DNA of 64,000 bases from UBA6109 sp035366835 (GTDB lineage: Bacteria; Desulfobacterota; Syntrophia; Syntrophales; UBA6109): positions 1 through 64,000 of the forward strand of contig DAOSIS010000015.1 of assembly GCA_035366835.1 (NCBI GenBank), written 5' to 3'. The notes beneath the pieces are model-generated. The model did no database searches. It had not been told where the DNA came from and saw only the letters and a program-made list of their open reading frames with translations. Shown in pieces: positions 8,225 through 17,917 of this stretch. Within the stretch, counting starts at the first letter, position 1; each line of letters begins with the position of its first letter. Made by a program: the position numbers and the translations under genes.

Positions 8225-9399
8225 TCGGCATTTCCAAGCTCTACTGCGGCGCCGTGGAAGCCGGCGACGTCCTGCGCTACGGGCGGCATTCCGCGAAACT
8301 GCCCTCGCACCTGCTGCAGTTCTCCGCCGACAAGAAGCCCGTCGTCGTCTGGAACATGACGCGCCGGTGCAACCTGCGCTGCGTCCACTGCTACTCCTCC
8401 TCGCGGAACGTGCCCTACAGGGGCGAGCTCACGACGGAGGAGGGAAAGAAGCTGATCGCCGACCTGGCCGCCTTCGGCTCGCCGGTGATCCTCTTTTCCG
8501 GGGGCGAGCCGCTCATCCGGAAGGACCTTCCGGAACTGGCGCAATTTGCCGTCGAAAAGGGCATGCGGGCGGTGATCTCGACCAACGGCACGCTCATCAC
8601 GAAGTGGACGGCGGCCGAATTCAGGAAGATCGGCCTTTCCTACGTGGGTATCAGCCTGGACGGGCTGGAGGAGACGCACGACCGCTTCCGCGGCGTCCCG
8701 GGCGCTTTCCGGCGCGCGATCCGTGCGATCCGCCTGTGCCGCGAGGCGGGGATCAAGGTGGGCGTGCGCTTCACCGTCAACCGTCACAACGTCGCCGACG
8801 TGCCCGCGATCTTCGATCTCCTGGAAGCGGAAGACATCCCCCGCTGCTGCTTCTACCATCTCGTCTACGCCGGGCGCGGCTCGGCCCTGCGCGAGGAGGA
8901 CCTGACGCACGCCGGGAGCCGGGCGCTCCTGAACCTCATCATGGACCGGACCAGGGACCTCTTCGGCCGGGGCAAGCCCAAGGAGATCCTCACCGTGGAC
9001 AACCACGCCGACGGCCCCTTCGTCTACCTGCGCCTGCGGCGCGAGGACCCGAAGCGCGCGGCAGAGGTCCTCGAACTGCTGAAGATGAACGAGGGGAACA
9101 GCTCCGGCCTCGGCATCGGCTGCGTCAGCTGGGACGGCACCGTCCATCCCGACCAGTTCTGGCGGAACGTCGCCCTCGGGAACGTCCGGGAGAGGCCCTT
9201 CGGCGAAATCTGGACGGATGCATCCAACAAGCTGCTCATGAAGCTCAAGGACAAGAAGCCGCACCTGACGGGCCGCTGCCGGACCTGCCGGTGGCTCGAC
9301 GTCTGCGGCGGAAATTTCCGGGCAAGGGCGGAATCGGTGACGGGCGACGTCTGGGCGCCCGACCCCGCCTGCTACCTGACGGACGAAGAAATCCGATAG
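8221..9399 (+). CDS. ahbC: Radical SAM 12,18-didecarboxysiroheme deacetylase AhbC
   Basis: Predicted to convert 12,18-didecarboxysiroheme to iron-coproporphyrin III in the siroheme-dependent heme b pathway. The 392-residue protein shows the radical SAM CxxxCxxC at Cys50, Cys54 and Cys57 (RRCNLRCVHC), the GGEPLIRKDL segment and a C-terminal Cys-rich SPASM-like region CRTCRWLDVCGGNFRARAE that should bind an auxiliary cluster. The N terminus MIGISKLYCGAVE and LPSHLLQFS are characteristic of AhbC rather than NirJ. It overlaps cobA-hemD by 4 nt and precedes hemB after a 221-bp gap. Confidence 0.9.
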   Translation: MIGISKLYCGAVEAGDVLRYGRHSAKLPSHLLQFSADKKPVVVWNMTRRCNLRCVHCYSSSRNVPYRGELTTEEGKKLIADLAAFGSPVILFSGGEPLIRKDLPELAQFAVEKGMRAVISTNGTLITKWTAAEFRKIGLSYVGISLDGLEETHDRFRGVPGAFRRAIRAIRLCREAGIKVGVRFTVNRHNVADVPAIFDLLEAEDIPRCCFYHLVYAGRGSALREEDLTHAGSRALLNLIMDRTRDLFGRGKPKEILTVDNHADGPFVYLRLRREDPKRAAEVLELLKMNEGNSSGLGIGCVSWDGTVHPDQFWRNVALGNVRERPFGEIWTDASNKLLMKLKDKKPHLTGRCRTCRWLDVCGGNFRARAESVTGDVWAPDPACYLTDEEIR

Positions 9400-9620
9400 C
9401 CGAACGGCAGCAGGGAGGCTGTTTCCTGCAAGATGGGCCCGCATTCCTGAATCGGATTGAATTCCTCATCGTTTCCGGGTAGCATTCATTGCACATTCCA
9501 TAATCGAATGTGTGGATGGCGGAGTGCCGGTAATGGATGACAGAACGACGCACTGGATTGAGAGGGTTGGTTATTTGTCACTGCAAGCTGCATCATCATG
9601 ATCAGTGAGGAGATTATCCT
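9400..9620. other. Intergenic gap with an inverted repeat between ahbC and hemB
   Basis: No ORF of note. An inverted repeat CACATTC-N7-GAATGTG lies at 9492-9512 and could be an operator or a weak hairpin. A GTGAGGAG ribosome site at about 9604-9611 precedes the hemB ATG. Confidence 0.4.
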
Positions 9621-10591
<971 letters not shown>

Positions 10592-10595
<4 letters not shown>

Positions 10596-11680
10596 AGCCG
10601 AAGGCGCCGCAACTCCTGCCGTCCGAACTGCGCATGGTCGCCTGGGAGGTGACGCGCAGCTGCAACCTGGCCTGCGCCCATTGCCGGGCCTCGTCGGAGC
10701 GCGGACCCTATCCCGGCGAACTGGATACGGAAGCCTGCCTTCGCCTCCTCGACGGGATCGCCGCCGTCGGGAAGCCCGTCATCATCCTGACCGGCGGAGA
10801 GCCGCTGCTGCGGCAGGATGTCTTCGCGATCGCCGCCTACGGCGACCGCCTGGGACTGCGCATGGTCATGGCGACGAACGGGACGCTCGTCACGGCGGGG
10901 ACGGTGCAGAAGATGATCGCGGCGGGCATCCGGCGCGTGAGCGTCAGCATCGACGGGCCGGGCGCGTCGACCCACGACGCCCTGCGGCGCGTGCCGGGGG
11001 CCTTCGCCGGTGCGGTCGCCGGGATCGAGACGCTGAAGAGGGGCGGCATGGAGTTCCAGGTCAATACGACGGTGACGCGCGCAAACTTCGGCCGTCTCGC
11101 CGAGATCCACGCCCTTGCAGTCGGGATCGGCGCCGCGGCGCACCACATCTTCCTCCTCGTCCCGACGGGCCGGGGGAAGGAGATGGCGGGCGAAGAGATT
11201 TCTGCCGAACAGTACGAAAGGACGCTCGAGTGGTTCCACGAGCGCAGCCGCGAAAGCATGATCCAGGTCAAGGCGACATGCGCGCCCCATTACTTCCGCG
11301 TGGAGCGGCAGCGGCGGGCAAAGGAGCCGGCGGCCGCGGATGACCGGGCGAAGGCCGGGCCGGCGCGGCATCCCTTTTCCGCCTCGACGCGGGGCTGCCT
11401 CGGAGGGATCTCGTTCTGCTTCATCTCCCACGTCGGCAGCGTCCAGCCCTGCGGCTACCTGGAGCTGGAGGCGGGAAAGGTGACGGAGAGGCCTTTCGCG
11501 GAGATCTGGCGGGAAGCGCGGCTCTTCACAGCGCTGCGCGACCTGGGCCGCTACGAAGGCAAATGCGGGCGCTGCGAGTTCGTGCGCGTCTGCGGCGGCT
11601 GCCGGGCGAGGGCTTACGAGGCGACGGGCGACTTCCTTGCCGAAGAGCCGCTTTGCATCTACGAGCCGAGGGGCGGATAA
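10592..11680 (+). CDS. ahbD: Radical SAM heme b synthase AhbD
   Basis: Predicted to decarboxylate the two propionates of iron-coproporphyrin III to the vinyl groups of heme b. The 362-residue protein carries CxxxCxxC at Cys24, Cys28 and Cys31 (SCNLACAHC), the GGEPLLRQDVF motif, the LLVPTGRGKEM segment characteristic of this family and a C-terminal auxiliary-cluster motif CGRCEFVRVCGGCRARAYE. It lies immediately downstream of and overlaps hemB. The distinction from the related NirJ2 group rests on family motifs and on the cluster context. Confidence 0.9.
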
Positions 11681-11689
11681 TACCTGTAA

Positions 11690-11770
11690 TATTTGTTGGC
11701 GCAGAGCTTCCGTTGCTCCCCTCACGAAAGCGGGGGGATGACAAAAAGTAACAGGGGAATGACAAAGAAG
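11690..11770. repeat. Degenerate REP-like unit before ahbA
   Basis: The gap between ahbD and ahbA holds a partial copy of the palindromic family (CTCACGAAAGCGGGGGG around 11719-11735, followed by ATGACA and AATGACAAAG tails). I see no coding signal in it. Confidence 0.55.
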
Positions 11771-11786
11771 ACGGAGATTGCGAAAC

Positions 11787-12233
11787 GTGGACGACATCGA
11801 CCGCAAGATCCTGAACCGCATCCAGAGGGAGTTCCCGATCGCGGAAGAACCCTTCAGGATCTTGGGCGAGGAACTGGGCATCGGCGAGGATGATCTGATC
11901 GGGCGCATCCGCAGGATGAAGGAGGAAGGCCTCATCCGCAGGATCGGCGCCGTCTTCGAGGGCAGGAAGCTGGGCTTCGTTTCCACGCTCTGCGCCGCGC
12001 GGGTCCCGGAAGAGAGCCTGCAGCGGTTCGTGGAGACGGTGAACGCCCTGCCCGGCGTGACGCACAACTACCGGCGGAGCGGAGAGTACAACATCTGGTT
12101 CACGCTGATCGCCCATTCGGAAGAGCGGCTGCGGTCGGAGATCGACGCGATCAAGACCGGTACAGGCGTGGAGGATATCCTGGAGATGCGGGCGGTGCGG
12201 ACATTCAAGATCGACGCGCGCTTCGAGGTGTAG
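11787..12233 (+). CDS. ahbA: Siroheme decarboxylase subunit AhbA (Lrp/AsnC-like)
   Basis: Predicted subunit of siroheme decarboxylase, which removes the C12 and C18 acetate carboxyls of siroheme. The 148-residue protein has an AsnC-type winged helix (about 1-60) and a RAM-like domain (about 65-148) containing the heme-pathway motif PGVTHNYRRSGEYNIWFTLI, which separates it from true Lrp regulators. The GTG at 11787 is preferred because GGAG at 11773-11776 is 10 nt upstream; the TTG at 11778 would abut that site. AhbA normally works as a heterodimer with AhbB, and no AhbB gene is in this window. Confidence 0.85.
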   Translation: MDDIDRKILNRIQREFPIAEEPFRILGEELGIGEDDLIGRIRRMKEEGLIRRIGAVFEGRKLGFVSTLCAARVPEESLQRFVETVNALPGVTHNYRRSGEYNIWFTLIAHSEERLRSEIDAIKTGTGVEDILEMRAVRTFKIDARFEV

Positions 12234-12289
12234 ATGTCGCTGAAAATGTCCTGCCCCGGTCAAGGTAGAGAAAGCGGAGTAATTGCGCT

Positions 12290-12442
12290 GTCGTCCCCGC
12301 TCCCGTCTCCGCGAGGGCAGGCTGCAGCGGGGACCCAGCTCTTTTCACATCCCAAGACGGAGGGGGCAAATATTCTCATTTTCCTAGATTCCCACTTCCA
12401 TGGGAATGACGCCAACCTTTGTCACCCCCGCGAAAGCGGGGG
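12290..12442. repeat. Left copy of a 153-bp inverted repeat
   Basis: This segment matches the reverse complement of 13498-13650 with about five mismatches over 153 bp. It contains palindromic ends of the genome's REP-like family (CCCCCGCGAAAGCGGGGG at the right end). It fills most of the 309-bp gap between ahbA and the DUF4384 gene; the rest of that gap shows no gene. Confidence 0.85.
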
Positions 12443-12542
12443 CGGGAATGACAGAGAGTAGGCGGGCGTGACAGGGATCGAAAAACGCCGGGACGAAGGG
12501 GAAGACTGCAATGACGACAGTTGATGAACGAAAAGAGACGGG

Positions 12543-13403
12543 ATGGATAAGAGAATGAAGGGACTGACGTTGCGCGGTTGCCACAGCGTGGGAGTGGCGG
12601 TTCTGCTGGCTCTGTGCCTGATGACTTCCTTTTCGGCGTCCGCCGCGGAGAAAGGCGTCTGGGTCGAGGCGACGGGGCAGGCCTATCTGGGAGAGAACGA
12701 CACGCTCAGCGAAATCAAGAAGGCGGCGCGCCGCGACGCGCAGGCCAAGGCGATCGAGCAGGCCGTAGGGGTCTTCATCAAGTCCCACACGCTCGTTTCC
12801 AACAGCCAGGTCGCAGAGGACCTCATCTATGCCGCCGTACGCGGCAAGCTCGCCAAGGTGAAGGTCCTCGGCGAGGGATGGGACGACAGGGAGAAGAATC
12901 TCTGGACGATCAAGGTCCGCGCACTCGTCGAGCCCTCCTATCCGGAAAAGGGCGGCGGCTTTTCCGTGAAAGCCACCCTGTCCAAGTCGGAACTCAAGGA
13001 AGGGGACGAGGTGCGGATCTTCTACAAGGTCAGCCGCGATTGCTACGTCTACCTCTTCTCCGTCGCCGCCGACGACTCGGTGACGCTGCTTTTCCCGAAC
13101 GCGCAGCAGCGGGAAAACCTCGCCCGGGCGGACCAGGCCTACGAATTTCCTCCCGCCGGCAGCCCCATCCGCCTCAAGGCGATGCTCCTGCCCGGCCAAA
13201 AGGGGAAGACTGCGGAGGAGCGCATCAAGATCATCGCCACGAAGGAGAAGGAGGACCTCATCCCCCTGGGATTTCAGGAGGGGATGTTCAAGGTGTACGA
13301 TGCCCGCTCCACGGGCCTCGTGAGCGACCTCGTCCGGCGTCTCAACGCCATCGACCCCGCCGACTGGGCCCAGGCGCAGGCGGTGTACACGATCGAGCGG
13401 TAA
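12543..13403 (+). CDS. Exported LPP20/DUF4384-type protein
   Basis: A 286-residue exported protein of unknown function. A signal-like hydrophobic stretch (about 17-34) ends in SASA-AEKG. The first half (about 36-140) resembles the LPP20 domain (GQAYLGENDTLSEIKKAARR, then repeated AQAKAIEQAVG). The second half (about 143-285) resembles DUF4384, with LKEGDEVRIFYKVSRDCYVY, VTLLFPNAQQREN and a closing Val-Tyr strand. Such domains occur in outer-membrane-associated or stress-linked proteins, but no reaction is known. The gene stands alone between two 153-bp inverted repeats. Confidence 0.8.
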   Translation: MDKRMKGLTLRGCHSVGVAVLLALCLMTSFSASAAEKGVWVEATGQAYLGENDTLSEIKKAARRDAQAKAIEQAVGVFIKSHTLVSNSQVAEDLIYAAVRGKLAKVKVLGEGWDDREKNLWTIKVRALVEPSYPEKGGGFSVKATLSKSELKEGDEVRIFYKVSRDCYVYLFSVAADDSVTLLFPNAQQRENLARADQAYEFPPAGSPIRLKAMLLPGQKGKTAEERIKIIATKEKEDLIPLGFQEGMFKVYDARSTGLVSDLVRRLNAIDPADWAQAQAVYTIER

Positions 13404-13410
13404 AAGCTGT

Positions 13411-13497
13411 CATTCCCGCCCCCGCTTTCGCGAGGGTAAACTGCAGCGGGAATCCAGGGTCTTGAAAATCGGGGCCCGTGTTGAGCAGAGCGCTGGA
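13411..13497. repeat. REP-like composite element, second copy
   Basis: Reads as a palindromic end CCCGCCCCCGCTTTCGCGAGGG, a body with GAATCCAGGGTCTTG and GTGTTGAGCAGAGCGCTGGACC, and runs into the inverted repeat that follows. The body aligns to the reverse complement of 3318-3370, identifying a mobile or amplified intergenic element. Confidence 0.65.
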
Positions 13498-13650
13498 CCC
13501 CCGCTTTCGCGGGGGTGACAAAGGTTGGCGTCATTCCCATGGAAGTGGGAATCTAGGAAAACGAGAATATTTGCCCCCTCCGTCTTGGGATGTGAAAAGA
13601 GCTGGGTCCCTGCTGCAGCCTGCCCTCGCGGAGGCGGGAGCGGGGGCGAC
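13498..13650. repeat. Right copy of the 153-bp inverted repeat
   Basis: Reverse-complement partner of 12290-12442, about 97% identical by eye. It ends 31 nt before polA. Together the copies bracket about 1.05 kb that carries only the DUF4384 gene. Confidence 0.85.
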
Positions 13651-13681
13651 AAGTTTAGAAACGAGAAGGTGTTGATCCAAC

Positions 13682-16354
13682 ATGACCGACCCAACGAAGA
13701 AGCCCGCCTTCTACCTCGTCGACGGGAACAACTACCTGTACCGGGCGTTCTATGCGATCCCGGAACTGTCGAACTCCAAGGGCTTCCCGACGAACGCCAT
13801 CTACGGCTTCACGACGATGCTGATCCGCCTCCTGAAGGAGCACGAACCGTACTGCATCGCCGTGGCCTTCGACCTGAAGGGGCCGACCTTCCGGCACGAG
13901 GCCTTCGACGGCTACAAGGCCACGCGAAAGGCCACGCCCGATGCGCTGATCCCGCAGATCCGCTACGTCAAGGACGTCGTGCGCGGGTTCTCCATCCCCG
14001 TGCTCGAGCAGGAGGGAATCGAGGCGGACGACATCATCGGCACGCTGGCCCGCCGCTACGCCGGCGAAGGGATGCAGGTCGTCATCGTCTCGGGCGACAA
14101 GGACATGATGCAGCTCATTTCCGAGAACGTCTCGATGATCGACACGATGAAGGACAAGACCTACGATATCGCGGCCGTGCGCGAGAAGTTCGGCGTCGGC
14201 CCCGACAAGGTCGTCGACATCCTCGGCCTGACGGGTGACGTCTCCGACAACATCCCCGGCGTGCCCGGCATCGGGCCCAAGAACGCCCTCCGCCTGATCG
14301 AGGAATTCGGGTCGCTGGAGGCGATCCTGCAGAACATCGACAAGGTGAAAAACGGGCGGGCGAAGGAGGCCCTCGAGAAATACGCCGACCAGGCGCGGAT
14401 GAGCCGCGAACTCGCCATGATACGGACGGACGCCGATTTCTCCTTCGACCTCGCGGCCTGCCGCTACACCGGCCCGGACCCGGAGGCGCTGAAGGCCCTC
14501 TTCAAGGAATTCGAGTTTTCCTCCCTTCTGCAGGAGCTGAAGATCCGCGAAACGGCGCTGGAGGGAGACTACCGGCTCGTCGGGACCGCCGGAGATCTGG
14601 AGACCCTCGCGGCGGAACTGCGGAAGGTCGGGGCTCTGGCCATCGACGTCATTTTCGAAGGGGACGGGGCCATGAATGCCTCGCCGGTGGGCGTCGCCCT
14701 CTGCGCGGAGCGCGGCCGGTCCTTCTATGTCCCCTTTCCCTCGGGCGTCACGGAGGGAGTGCCGCTGGAGAAGGTGCGCAGCCTGCTGGGGCCGGTCCTC
14801 GCCGACGGGAGCGTCGCCAAGTACGGCCACGACCTGAAAAGCGCACTCCTGGCGCTGGGGAAGGCGGGCATCGATCTGGCGGGCCTGAAGTGCGACACGA
14901 TGGTCGCCGCCTATCTCCTCAATCCGTCGCGCCACGGCTTCGAGCTGCCCGACGTGGCGCGGGAATTCCTGGGGCACGAGGTGGCCGCGGCGAAGGAAAT
15001 CGCCGGGAGCGGCGCGAAGGCCGTGCCCATGGGGGCCATTCCCCTGGAGACGATGAGGCCCTACGCGTGCCGGAAGGTCGATGCGGTTCTTGCGCTGGAA
15101 CCCATTCTCTGCGCGCAGGTGCAGACGGGCGGCCTCGGGGACCTCTTCAACGAAGTGGAGATGCCGCTCCTTTCGGTCCTCGCCGCGATGGAGAAGAAGG
15201 GCGTCCTCCTAGACACGACCGTCCTGAAGGACATGTCGCGCGAGACTGCGCAGCTCCTGTCGATGTCGGAGGAGAAAATCTACCGCCTCGCCGGGGAGCG
15301 CTTCAACATCAACTCCCCCAAGCAACTCCAGGGCATCCTCTTCGAGAAGCTCAAACTGGCCAAGGGCAGGAAGACGAAGGACGGCTATTCGACGGACATG
15401 GAGGTGCTGGCTTCGCTCGCCAAGGGCCATGAGCTTCCCGCGGAGATCCTGGCCTACCGGAGCCTGATGAAGCTCAAGACGACGTACATCGACGCCCTGC
15501 CGCAGATGGTGAACCCGGCGACGGGCCGCGTCCACACCTCGTTCAACCAGACGGCGACGGCGACGGGCCGGCTCTCGAGCAGCAATCCGAACCTCCAGAA
15601 CATCCCCATCCGCACGCTCGAGGGGAAGCGGATCCGCCAGACCTTCATCGCGCCGGAGGGCTGGGTCCTCGTCTCGGCCGACTATTCGCAGATCGAGCTC
15701 CGGATCCTGGCGCACCTGTCCGGGGACGAGACCCTGATCGCGGCCTTCGACTCCGGAGAGGACATCCACAGCCGGACCGCCTCAGACGTCTTCGGCGTCT
15801 TTCCCGAGATGGTCAACGCCGAGATGCGCCGCCAGGCCAAGGTGATCAACTTCGGCATCCTCTACGGCATGAGCCCCTTCGGCCTCGCCAAGGAGCTGGG
15901 CGTGAACCAGAAGCTGGCGCAGACCTACATCGAGGGCTATTTCGCCAAATACGCCGCCGTCCGGGCCTATCTCGACGAGATCCTGGCCTGCGCCCGGAAG
16001 AACGGCTACGTCGAGACGCTGTTGTCCCGGCGCCGCTACATCCCGGAGATCAAGTCCCCGAACAACGCCGTGCGCCAGTTCGCGGAGCGCACCGCGATCA
16101 ACGCCCCCATCCAGGGGACGGCCGCCGACCTCATCAAGGTGGCGATGGTCAACATCTCCGGGATCTTCGCGAGGAAGAAGCTGCGGACCGCCATGATCCT
16201 CCAGGTGCACGACGAACTCGTCTTCGAGGCGCCGGAGGAGGAGCGGGAGGAAGTGACGGCGATCGTCAAGAAGGAGATGGAAGAGGTGATACGCCTCCGC
16301 GTTCCCCTCCGGGTGGACATCGCCTCCGGCCGCAACTGGGACGAGGCGCACTGA
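13682..16354 (+). CDS. polA: DNA polymerase I
   Basis: Repair and Okazaki-maturation polymerase of 890 residues. The 5'-3' exonuclease domain (about 1-290) shows the acidic VDGNNYLYRAFYAIPE, EADDIIGTLA and SGDKDMMQL motifs. The polymerase domain has motif A DYSQIELRILAHLSGDE, motif B RRQAKVINFGILYGMSPFG and motif C QVHDELVFEAP. The middle 3'-5' exonuclease domain (about 300-480) is degenerate: the expected D-x-E is D-V-I, the H-N-x-K-x-D motif reads HDLKSA, and the final Tyr-x3-Asp is displaced, so proofreading is probably lost as in Taq-type enzymes. Confidence 0.96.
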   Translation: MTDPTKKPAFYLVDGNNYLYRAFYAIPELSNSKGFPTNAIYGFTTMLIRLLKEHEPYCIAVAFDLKGPTFRHEAFDGYKATRKATPDALIPQIRYVKDVVRGFSIPVLEQEGIEADDIIGTLARRYAGEGMQVVIVSGDKDMMQLISENVSMIDTMKDKTYDIAAVREKFGVGPDKVVDILGLTGDVSDNIPGVPGIGPKNALRLIEEFGSLEAILQNIDKVKNGRAKEALEKYADQARMSRELAMIRTDADFSFDLAACRYTGPDPEALKALFKEFEFSSLLQELKIRETALEGDYRLVGTAGDLETLAAELRKVGALAIDVIFEGDGAMNASPVGVALCAERGRSFYVPFPSGVTEGVPLEKVRSLLGPVLADGSVAKYGHDLKSALLALGKAGIDLAGLKCDTMVAAYLLNPSRHGFELPDVAREFLGHEVAAAKEIAGSGAKAVPMGAIPLETMRPYACRKVDAVLALEPILCAQVQTGGLGDLFNEVEMPLLSVLAAMEKKGVLLDTTVLKDMSRETAQLLSMSEEKIYRLAGERFNINSPKQLQGILFEKLKLAKGRKTKDGYSTDMEVLASLAKGHELPAEILAYRSLMKLKTTYIDALPQMVNPATGRVHTSFNQTATATGRLSSSNPNLQNIPIRTLEGKRIRQTFIAPEGWVLVSADYSQIELRILAHLSGDETLIAAFDSGEDIHSRTASDVFGVFPEMVNAEMRRQAKVINFGILYGMSPFGLAKELGVNQKLAQTYIEGYFAKYAAVRAYLDEILACARKNGYVETLLSRRRYIPEIKSPNNAVRQFAERTAINAPIQGTAADLIKVAMVNISGIFARKKLRTAMILQVHDELVFEAPEEEREEVTAIVKKEMEEVIRLRVPLRVDIASGRNWDEAH

Positions 16355-16397
16355 GAGGATGCGGCGGATCTCCGCCGCGGAGAGCAGGTGATCGGCT

Positions 16398-17849
16398 ATG
16401 GCGCGCTTCGATTACGACCTGGGGATCCTCGGCGGCGGGGCTGCCGGCCTCACGGCGGCGGCCGGCGGGGCGCAGTTCGGCGCGAAAACGATCCTGATCG
16501 AGAAATCGGCGCGGCTCGGCGGGGATTGCCTCCATTTCGGGTGCGTGCCCTCCAAGACGCTCATCCGGACGGCGGCCGTCCGGTCGCTGGCGAAACGCGC
16601 CCCGGCGTTCGGCCTGCCGGCGTTGGACCTCCCGCCCGTGGACCTGGGCGCCGTCATGGATCGCGTCCGGGCCGTCATCGAAGAGATCCAGAAGGTCGAT
16701 TCGAAGGAGCGTTTTTGCTCCCTCGGGGCGGAAGTCCGCTTCGGCGAGGCGGCGTTCACCGACGATCATGTCGTCGTCCTGGACGGCAGGCGGATCTCCG
16801 CCGGAAAGTGGATCGTCGCCACGGGCTCGAGCCCCGCGGTTCCCCCGATCGAGGGGCTCCGTGAGGTGCCCTTCTGGACGAACGAAACGGTCTTCTCCCA
16901 GCGGGTCCTGCCGGCGCGGCTTCTCGTCCTCGGCGGAGGCCCGGTCGGTCTCGAATTGGCGCAGGCCTTCGGACGGCTCGGGTCGAAGGTGACTGTCGTG
17001 GAATTCCTGGACCAGATCCTGGGGCCCGAGGACAGGGACCTGGCGGACGGCCTCCGGCAGCGGTTGGAGGGGGAGGGCATCGAGATCCGGGTCTCGACGA
17101 AGGCGGTGCGGGCGCGGATGCGCGGCGCCACGGTCCTGGTGACCGTCGCGCCGGCGGCCGGGGAGGGCGAGGCGCGGGACATCGAGGCCGACGCACTCCT
17201 GGTGGCAACGGGGCGCAAGCCGAACACCGGCGGGCTGGGGCTTGATGCGGCGGGCGTTCGGTTCACGGCGCGTGGCATTCCCACCGACGCGCGGCTGCGG
17301 ACCAGCATCGGGCACATCTACGCCTGCGGCGACGTGAACGGGCAGTTTCCCTTCACCCACGTCGCGGGTTACGAGGCGGGCATCGCCCTCGCCAATGCGG
17401 TCCTTCATCTGCCGCGGAAGGCGGACTACGGAAAGGTGGGCTGGTGCACCTATACGGACCCGGAGGTGGCGAGCATCGGCCTGAATGAAAAACGGGCCCG
17501 GAAGGAAGGCATCGAATACGTGGTCAGGGAGGAGCCTTTCGCGGCGAACGACCGGGCGCTCGCCGAAGGGGAGACGCCGGGAAAGATCAAGCTTCTCCTG
17601 AGCCGCGGCGGCGGCCTCCTGGGGTGCCAGATCATGGGGGCACATGCCGGCGAACTCATCCACGAGTGGATCCTGGCCCTGTCCGCGGGGGTCGGGCTGT
17701 CGAAGATCGCAAGCGCCGTGCATGTCTATCCGACGCTCGCGGAGATCTCCAGGCGGGCGGCCGGCGGCTATTACGCCGGCAGACTCTTCGGCGAAAGGAC
17801 GAAAAGCTTGCTCCGTTTCATGTTTTCATTGAAGGGAAGGGCCTGTTGA
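16398..17849 (+). CDS. FAD-dependent pyridine nucleotide-disulfide oxidoreductase (MerA/Lpd-like)
   Basis: A 483-residue flavoprotein of the class I pyridine nucleotide-disulfide family. It has the FAD loop GILGGGAAGLTAAAGGAQ, the redox-active pair in GGDCLHFGCVPSKT, the NAD(P)H loop LGGGPVGLELAQAFGR, the GDVNGQFPFTHVAGYEAGIA motif and the C-terminal HVYPTLAEI interface with its catalytic His. It resembles mercuric-reductase-like proteins but lacks both the N-terminal HMA domain and the C-terminal vicinal cysteines of true MerA, so mercury reduction is not supported. It precedes an ArsS-type gene, a pairing that suggests a role in the same arsenic or thiol chemistry. Confidence 0.85.
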   Translation: MARFDYDLGILGGGAAGLTAAAGGAQFGAKTILIEKSARLGGDCLHFGCVPSKTLIRTAAVRSLAKRAPAFGLPALDLPPVDLGAVMDRVRAVIEEIQKVDSKERFCSLGAEVRFGEAAFTDDHVVVLDGRRISAGKWIVATGSSPAVPPIEGLREVPFWTNETVFSQRVLPARLLVLGGGPVGLELAQAFGRLGSKVTVVEFLDQILGPEDRDLADGLRQRLEGEGIEIRVSTKAVRARMRGATVLVTVAPAAGEGEARDIEADALLVATGRKPNTGGLGLDAAGVRFTARGIPTDARLRTSIGHIYACGDVNGQFPFTHVAGYEAGIALANAVLHLPRKADYGKVGWCTYTDPEVASIGLNEKRARKEGIEYVVREEPFAANDRALAEGETPGKIKLLLSRGGGLLGCQIMGAHAGELIHEWILALSAGVGLSKIASAVHVYPTLAEISRRAAGGYYAGRLFGERTKSLLRFMFSLKGRAC

Positions 17850-17917
17850 AATAGAATGTTGCTTCCGGGCGGCGCGGGAACGCAGGATCGCCGCAGGGAA
17901 GGGGGGAAAACGGGTGC

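Noticed and set aside
11787..12233. Lrp/AsnC transcription regulator
   Set aside because: The THNYRRSGEYNIWFTLI motif and position directly after ahbC, hemB and ahbD favour the siroheme decarboxylase subunit.
16357..16381. GC-rich hairpin between polA and the flavoprotein gene as a terminator
   Set aside because: The stem GCGGCGGA/TCCGCCGC has almost no loop and no T-run, and the downstream gene starts within 25 nt, so termination is not supported.
16398..17849. Mercuric reductase
   Set aside because: No N-terminal HMA domain and no C-terminal vicinal cysteine pair, and no mer genes nearby.
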